A stretch of DNA of 6,106 bases. Source: an uncultured Eubacteriales bacterium. Lineage in GTDB: Bacteria > Bacillota > Clostridia > Oscillospirales > Oscillospiraceae. Shown here one piece after another: positions 5,636-6,106 of the stretch (position 1 is its first letter; every line of letters starts with the position of its first letter). The notes beneath the pieces are model-generated. The model saw only the letters and a program-made list of their open reading frames with translations. It made no database searches and was not told the origin of the DNA. The position numbers and the translations under genes were made by a program. The stretch is from positions 1 through 6,106 of the forward strand of contig CABVBV010000127.1 of assembly GCA_902496595.1 (NCBI GenBank), written 5' to 3'.

Positions 5636-5672
5636 ACAGGCCGCGCATTTTATGCGCGGCCTGTTTTCTTTT
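5635..5672 (+). terminator. Intrinsic terminator of tRNA-Ser
   Basis: A perfect 14-bp stem (AACAGGCCGCGCAT / ATGCGCGGCCTGTT) with a TTT loop starts at the last A of the tRNA CCA and is followed by TTTTCTTTT (5664-5672). It may also form the 3' hairpin of the converging SLH gene, but on the minus strand it is followed by GGCGC rather than a U-run, so termination there would be weak. Confidence 0.9.
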
Positions 5673-5687
5673 GCCGGTCTTTCAAAT

Positions 5688-6106
5688 TTACTTGCAGAAT
5701 CGCTGCATAAACGCCGCCGCGTGGGCGCGGGTGGAGTTCGCCGTCGGGTTCAGGTTGCCGTTTTCGTCGCCCTCGATGAGGCCGACGCTCGCCGCCCAGC
5801 GCATCGCCTCTATGGCCCAGTCGCTTATCTCAGCCGCGTCCGGAGCCGTGAGCGCGTAATTTACCACCGGAGAACCCGCGTAGCGCCAGAGCATCGTCAC
5901 GAGCTGTTCGCGGGTTATATAACCCGTCGCGTTCTCGCCGTCCGAGACGCCGCTGCTGATAGCCCACGCCTGCGCAGTGGTCATCCAGTCATCGCCGCTC
6001 ACTTCTACGCCATCCAGCCTTGCGAGGATGGCCCAGACCATGGCGCGGGTAAGCGGGCTGTTCGGCGCGAACTTGTCCGCCTCGACGCCCTCCATGATGC
6101 CGTTGG
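5688..6106 (-). CDS. C-terminal fragment of an SLH-domain surface protein (runs off the right edge)
   Basis: Only the last 138 or so codons are visible. The frame is open to the window edge with no convincing start: the Met at 6095 sits within a repeat (NGIMEGVEADKFAPNSPLTR), so the gene continues beyond the window. The visible part is three S-layer homology repeats. The first is partial, up to LTRAMVWAILARLDG. The second runs from DDWMTTAQAWAISSG to ITREQLVTMLWRYAG. The third runs from ISDWAIEAMRWAASVGLIEG to STRAHAAAFMQRF, just before the stop. SLH triplets anchor secreted proteins to pyruvylated secondary cell-wall polymers in Gram-positive bacteria. The protein is therefore probably exported with a C-terminal anchor; what the N-terminal part does cannot be seen. 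It converges on tRNA-Ser. Confidence 0.9.
   Translation of the reverse strand, partial: NGIMEGVEADKFAPNSPLTRAMVWAILARLDGVEVSGDDWMTTAQAWAISSGVSDGENATGYITREQLVTMLWRYAGSPVVNYALTAPDAAEISDWAIEAMRWAASVGLIEGDENGNLNPTANSTRAHAAAFMQRFCK

Noticed and set aside
1..6106. CRISPR array, insertion sequence, phage, toxin-antitoxin or defence system
   Set aside because: No direct-repeat/spacer pattern, transposase or integrase motif, or tRNA-associated attachment-site duplication was seen. All recognisable genes are housekeeping transport, tRNA, phosphatase or surface-protein genes.

Overview
This window looks like ordinary chromosomal DNA from a fairly GC-rich member of the Clostridia (Firmicutes), possibly an Oscillospirales-type gut bacterium. 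The clues are short Gram-positive lipoprotein signal peptides (MKKIL...LAAC and MKKIL...LAGC), GGAGG-type ribosome binding sites, TTGACA/TATAAT promoters, tRNAs with an encoded CCA, and a protein ending in S-layer homology (SLH) repeats. The taxonomic call is inference. All protein genes lie on the minus strand; only a tRNA-Ser lies on the plus strand.

Reading in the direction of transcription (right to left): the 3' end of an SLH-domain surface protein (5688 to the right edge) converges on a plus-strand tRNA-Ser(GCT) (5544-5635) that has its own terminator. Next comes a divergent promoter region whose two -35 boxes are only 2 bp apart. The minus-strand promoter there drives a HAD-family phosphatase (4808-5458), apparently from a leaderless or nearly leaderless mRNA. 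A ZIP-family metal permease (3906-4781) follows 26 bp downstream. Then comes a tRNA-Gln(CTG) (3784-3857) with a consensus promoter and a strong terminator. Only 21 bp separate this terminator from the start of a zinc/manganese ABC importer operon. The operon runs substrate-binding lipoprotein, ATPase, permease, with the genes overlapping by 1 and 4 nt, and it ends in a 12-bp hairpin. After an intergenic region with a clear sigma-A promoter, a single amino-acid-binding lipoprotein gene (202-1047) follows without partner permease or ATPase genes. It ends at a hairpin, and a truncated unknown gene (1-99) begins just past that hairpin.

The functional theme is divalent metal uptake: a ZIP permease and a binding-protein-dependent ABC importer on either side of a tRNA-Gln gene. 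No Zur-type operator was recognised, and the ABC operon has no room for its own promoter after the tRNA terminator. Its transcription may therefore depend on read-through from the tRNA or from the HAD-ZIP unit upstream. I see no CRISPR array, insertion sequence, phage gene, toxin-antitoxin pair or defence system. The points worth a second look are regulatory: the back-to-back promoters, the predicted leaderless mRNA, and the tRNA/terminator/operon arrangement. No new biological system is evident.
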